A stretch of DNA of 64,000 nt from assembly GCA_012932295.1 (NCBI GenBank), contig JAAONU010000006.1, positions 27,492,882 through 27,556,881 on the forward strand. The letters run 5' to 3'. Both the position numbers and the translations under genes were made by a program. The notes under the pieces were generated by a model. It searched no databases. It saw only the letters and a list, made by a program, of their open reading frames with translations, and was not told the origin of the DNA. The stretch comes from Cyclina sinensis (lineage: Eukaryota > Mollusca > Bivalvia > Venerida > Veneridae). Below are positions 59,663 to 64,000 of the stretch, piece by piece. Within the stretch, counting starts at the first letter, position 1; each line of letters begins with the position of its first letter.

Positions 59663-62448
59663 GTTAGCTATGAGATCTGCAATCGACGTTCGACATTCAA
59701 TGTACAGCTATGCAATCAACATTCGACAATGCATTAGCAGATATGCTAATACACAGTTGTGCAATCTACGTTCAGCTCTGCATTCAACGAATGTAGAGCT
59801 GTGCAATCGATATTCAGCTCTACATTCGAAACACAATATTCCTGAATGTAGAGCTATGCATTCGACATTCAGCTCTGCATTCAACGAATGCAGAGCTGTG
59901 CAATCGATATTCAGCTCTACATTCAAAATAAATTATTCCTTAATGTAGAGCTATGCATTCAACGTTCAGATCTGCATTCCCCGAATGTAGAGCTATGCAT
60001 TCGACGTTCGGCTCTGCATTCAACGAATGTAGAGCTGTGCAGTCGACATTCGGCTCTGCATTCAACGAATGTAGAACTGTGCAATCGACATTCAGCTCTA
60101 CTTTCGAAATGCAATATTCCTGAATGTAGAGCTATGCATTCGACGTTCGGCTCTGCATTCAACGAATGTAGAGCTGTGCAATCGACATTCAGCTCTACAT
60201 TCGAAATGCAATATTCCTGAATGTAGAGCTATGCATTCGACGTTCAACTCTGCGTTCCCCGAATGTAGAGGTATGCAATCGACGTTCAGCTCTGCATTCC
60301 CCGAATGTAGAGCTATGCAATGTAGGTTTATCTCTGCATTCAACGAATGTAGAGCTGTGCAATCGACATTCAGCTCTACATTCGAAATGCAATATTCCTG
60401 AATGTAGAGCTGTGTAATAGACATTCGCCTCTACATTCGAAAAACCGTATTCCTGAATGTAAAGCTATGCATTCGAAGTTCAGCTCTGCATTCCCCGAAT
60501 ATAGAGCTATGCAATCGACGTTCAGCTCTTCATTCAACGAATGTAGAGCTGTGCAATCGACATTCAGCTCTACATTCGAAATACAATATTCCTGAATGTA
60601 GAGCTATGCATTCGACGTTCAGCTCTGCATTCAACGAATGTACAGCTGTGCAATCGACCTTCAGCTCTACATTCGAAATGCAATATTCCTGAATGTAGAG
60701 CTATGCATTCGACGTTCAGCTCTGCGTTCCCCGAATGTAGAGATATGCAATCGACGTTTAGCTCTGCATTCAACGAATGTAGAGCTGTGCAATCGACATT
60801 CAGCTCTACATTCAAAATGCAATATTCCTGAATGCAGAGCTATGCATTCGACGTTCAGCAATGCATTCAATGAATGTACAGCTGTGGAATCGAAATTCAG
60901 CTGGACATTCGAAATACAATATTCCGAATGCACAGCTATGCATTCGACATTCAGCTCTGCATTTATCAAATGCACAGCTGTGCAATCGACATTCAGGTCT
61001 ACAATCGAAATACAATATTCCTGAATGTAGAGCTATTCATTCGACATTCAGCTCTGCATTCACCGATTGCAGAGCTGTACAATCGACATTCAGCTCTACA
61101 TTCAAAATACAATATTCCTGAATGTAGTGCTATGCATTCGAGATTCAGCTCTGCATTCACCGATTGCAGAGCTGTGCAATCGACATTCAGCTCTACATTC
61201 AAAATACAATAATCTCGAATTTAGAGCTATGCATTCGACGTTCAGCACAGCATTCAACGAATGTAGAGCTGTGCAATCGATATTCAGCTCTACATTCAAA
61301 ATAAATTATTCCTGAATGTACAGCTATGCATTCGACGTTCAGCTTAGCATTCCCCGAATGTAGAGCTATGCAATCGACGTTTAAGTGTGCATTCAACGAA
61401 TGCAGAGCTGTGCAGTCCATATTCAGCTCTACATTCAAAATAAATTATTCCTGAATGTAGAGCTATGCTTTCGACATTCAGCACGACATTCAACGAATGT
61501 AGAGCTGTGCAATCGACATTCAGCTCTACATTCGAAATAAAATATTCCTGAATGCAGAGCTATGCATTCGACGTTCAGCTCTGCATTCAATTAATGTACA
61601 GCTGTGCAATCGACATTCAGCTCTACATTCGAAATACAATATTCCTGAACGCAGAGCTATGCATTCGACATTCAGCACGACATTCAACGAATGTAGAGCT
61701 GTGCAATCGACATTCAGATATACACTCGAAATACCGTATTCCTGAATGTAGAGCTATGCATTCGACGTTCAGCTCTGCATTCCCCGAATGTAGAGCTATG
61801 CAATCGACGTTCAGCTCTTCATTCAACGAATGTAGAGCTGTGCAATCAACATTCAGCTCTACATTCGATATACAATATTCATGAATGTAGAGCTATGCAA
61901 TCGAAATTCAGCTCTGCATTCACCGAATGTACAGCTGTTCAATCGAAATTCAGCTCTACATTCATAATACAATATTCTTGAATGTAGAGCTATGCATTCG
62001 ACGTTCATCTCTGCATTCAACGAATGTAGAGCTGTGTAATCGATATTCAGGTCTACATTCAAAATAAATTATTCCTGGATGTAGAGCTATGCAATCGAAG
62101 TTCAGCTCTGCATTCAATGAATGTAGAGCTGTGCAATCGACATTCAACTCTACATTCAAGATACAATAATCCTGAATGTACAGCTATGCATTCGACGTTC
62201 AGCTCTACATTCAACGAATGTACAGCTGTGCAATCGATATTCAGCTCTACATTCAAAATAAATCATTCCTGAATGTAGAGCTATGCAATCGACGTTCAGC
62301 TCTGCATTCAACGAATGTAGAGCTGTGCAATCGGCATTCAACTTTACATTGAAGATACAATGTACATGTTCCTGAATGTAGAGCTATGAATTCGACGTTC
62401 AACGAATGTAGACCTGTGCAATTGATATATGGTCAACATTTAAAATAC
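59663..62448. repeat. 97-bp hairpin satellite
   Basis: The unit is two related 39-bp half-units, each starting GAATGTAGAGCT and ending AGCTCTRCATTC, so each half is an interrupted palindrome with 12-bp arms. The halves are joined by 'aac', 'ccc' or 'acc', and the unit closes with 'gaaatacaatattcct'. 39+3+39+16 gives 97 bp. Some units carry an extra half-unit (+42 bp). About 27 units over 2.8 kb; edges are diverged. The many overlapping frames of 60-128 codons on both strands are products of the repeat. Confidence 0.95.
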
Positions 62449-62524
62449 AATATAGAATTAGCAGTAGCAGTAAGAGCAGTAGCACTAGGGAAGTCAGAAA
62501 AGTCTGGAAAGTCTAAATCAAATT
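62449..62524. other. Junction between two satellites
   Basis: About 75 bp containing 'agcagtagcagtaagagcag' and 'gtcagaaaagtctggaaag', unique within the window. Confidence 0.7.
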
Positions 62525-64000
62525 AAGACATATTTTAACATCTTGAGACGCAACCGGGTCTATTTGCATAGGGCTGCCACTGTTTCTGACACTCTTACAG
62601 ACTTTCAGGAATTTTGGTGCCAATCGTGAAATTGTCATGTAAAATGTCTAGAGACCACCCGGTTCGATTTGAAAGGTCTGCGACTGTTTTTAACACTCTC
62701 GCAGAGTTTCAGGAATGTTGGTGCCAATCAAGAAAATGACATTTTTTATGTCTAGTGACTCTCCAGGGTCGATTAAATTGGTCTGCGACTGTTTCTGACA
62801 CACTCGCAGATTTTCAGGAATTTTGGTGCCAATAAAAAACACAATTTTTTATGTCTAAGGTCTCTCCAGAGTTGATTTAACCGGTCTGCGACTGTTTCTG
62901 AAACGCTCGCAGACTTTCAGGAATTTGGTGCCAATCAAGAAATTGCATATTTGATGTCTAGTGACACTCCAGGGTCGATTTAATCGGTCTGCGGCTGTTT
63001 CTGACACTCTAGCAGACTTTCAGGAATTTTGGTGCTAATCAAAGAATGCCATTTTTGACGTCTAGTGACTCTCCAGGGTGGATTTAAACGGTCTGCGACT
63101 GTTTCTGACACTCTCGCAGACTTTCAGGAATTTTGGTGCCAATCTAAAAATGCCATTTTTTTTTACCTAGGGACTTACTAGGGTGGATTTGACCGGTCTG
63201 CGACTGTTTCAGACACCCTCAGACTTTTAGAAATTTGGTGCATATCAAACAAATGCCATTTTGATGTCTTGTGACTCTCCAGGGTCGATTAAACCGGTCT
63301 GCGACTGTTTCTGATACATTCGCAGACTTTCAGGAATTTTGGTGCCAATCAAGAAAATGCCATTTTCGATGTCTAGTGACTCTCCAGGGTCGATTAAATT
63401 GGTCTGCGACTGTTTCTGACACACTGGCAGACTTTCAGGAATTTTGGTGCCATTAAAAAAAATGCCATTTTTTATGTTTAGGGTCTCTCCAGAGTCGATT
63501 TAACTGGTCTGCGACTGTTTCTGACACACTCGCAGACTTTCAGGAATTTTGGTGCCAATCAAGAAAATGGCATTTTTGGTGTCTAGTGACACCCCAGGGT
63601 CGATTTAATCGGTCTGCGACTGTTTCTGACACTCTCGCAGACTTTCAGGAATTTTGGTGCCAATCAAAAAAATTGCATTTTTAATGTCTAGGGACTCTCC
63701 ATGGTGGATTAAACCGGTCTGCGACTGTTTCTGACATCCTCGCAGACTATCAGGAATTTTGGTGCCAATCAAGAAAATGCCATTTTCGATGTCTAGTGAC
63801 TCTCCAGGGTCAATTAAATTGGTCTGCGACTATTTCTGACACACTGGCAGACTTTCAGGATTTTTTGTGCCAATCAAGAAAATGCTATTTTTTATTTCTA
63901 GGGACTCTCCAGCGTCGATTTAACCGGTCTGCGACTGTTTCTGAAACCATAGTAGACTTTCAGGAATTTTGGTGCCAATCAAGAAAATGCCATTGTTGAT
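62525..64000 (+). repeat. 105-bp satellite, runs off the window edge
   Basis: About 14 units of 101-107 bp: 'gactctccagggtcgattta', 'ggtctgcgactgtttctgac', 'ctcgcagactttcaggaatt', 'ttggtgccaatcaagaaaat', 'gccattttt'. The first units are the most diverged and the array continues past 64000. Where the unit is exactly 105 bp a 35-codon frame stays open; a one-base change at 'gattaa/gatttaa' breaks it. Confidence 0.95.

Noticed and set aside
59658..62341. About two dozen overlapping frames of 60-128 codons on both strands, with HSALHSTNVELCNRH-like repeats
   Set aside because: Products of the 97-bp satellite. The period is not a multiple of three, both strands are equally open, and the palindromic half-units explain the similarity between strands.

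Overview
This is an AT-rich, gene-poor stretch of eukaryotic nuclear DNA, most likely from a bivalve mollusc (a clam-like genome). The inference rests on the repeats: arrays ending in (GGAC)n with the phrases 'gggccataactc' and 'tcaaggtca', an element opening 'gagggccatgatggccct', another opening 'agctcacctgagcac', a tRNA-headed SINE with a 'ggatgagacgtt' central domain, and a jockey/CR1-like retrotransposon tail. I saw no ribosomal RNA, intact tRNA, bacterial operon, viral genome or complete protein-coding gene. Nearly all open frames longer than 60 codons are chance frames or lie in repeats.

Layout. 1-2.2 kb: wreck of a pogo/Tigger-type DNA transposon (minus strand). 2.3-7.3 kb: 'copy A' of an old segmental duplication. 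9.3 kb: 56-bp tandem repeat. 10.5-11.5 kb: foldback-like inverted-repeat element with a private 29/32-bp array. 12.9-13.3 kb: long palindrome and MITE-like sequence. 15.2 kb: a lone exon-like frame resembling TM6-TM7 of a class C GPCR. 16.0-16.8 and 19.7-21.4 kb: 'tcaaggtca' arrays. 21.5-22.2 kb: a further piece of copy A. 22.4-25.2 kb: nested repeat arrays. 27.3-27.9 kb: palindrome plus MITE. 28.2-32.6 kb: 'copy B', with a SINE inside. 33.0-36.3 kb: three dispersed bivalve-type repeats. 36.4-40.3 kb: 'copy C', split by a 5'-truncated LINE. 44.4-51.5 kb: a second, unrelated triplication (D1, D2, D3), with a MITE/palindrome cluster and a repeat array in or before D3. 52.7-53.7 kb: another dispersed repeat. 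54.6-56.0 kb: microsatellites. 56.3-59.4 kb: two unrecognised exon-like frames on the minus strand and a duplicated CRE motif. 59.7-62.4 kb: a 97-bp hairpin satellite. 62.5 kb to the end: a 105-bp satellite that runs off the window.

There is no gene set working together here. The interest lies in the genome structure: two independent triplications with short segments conserved better than their surroundings, a SINE insertion shared by three paralogous blocks, a foldback element with apparent target duplication, three long palindromes of one architecture, and two abutting satellites. All similarity statements were made by eye; no alignment or database search was run.
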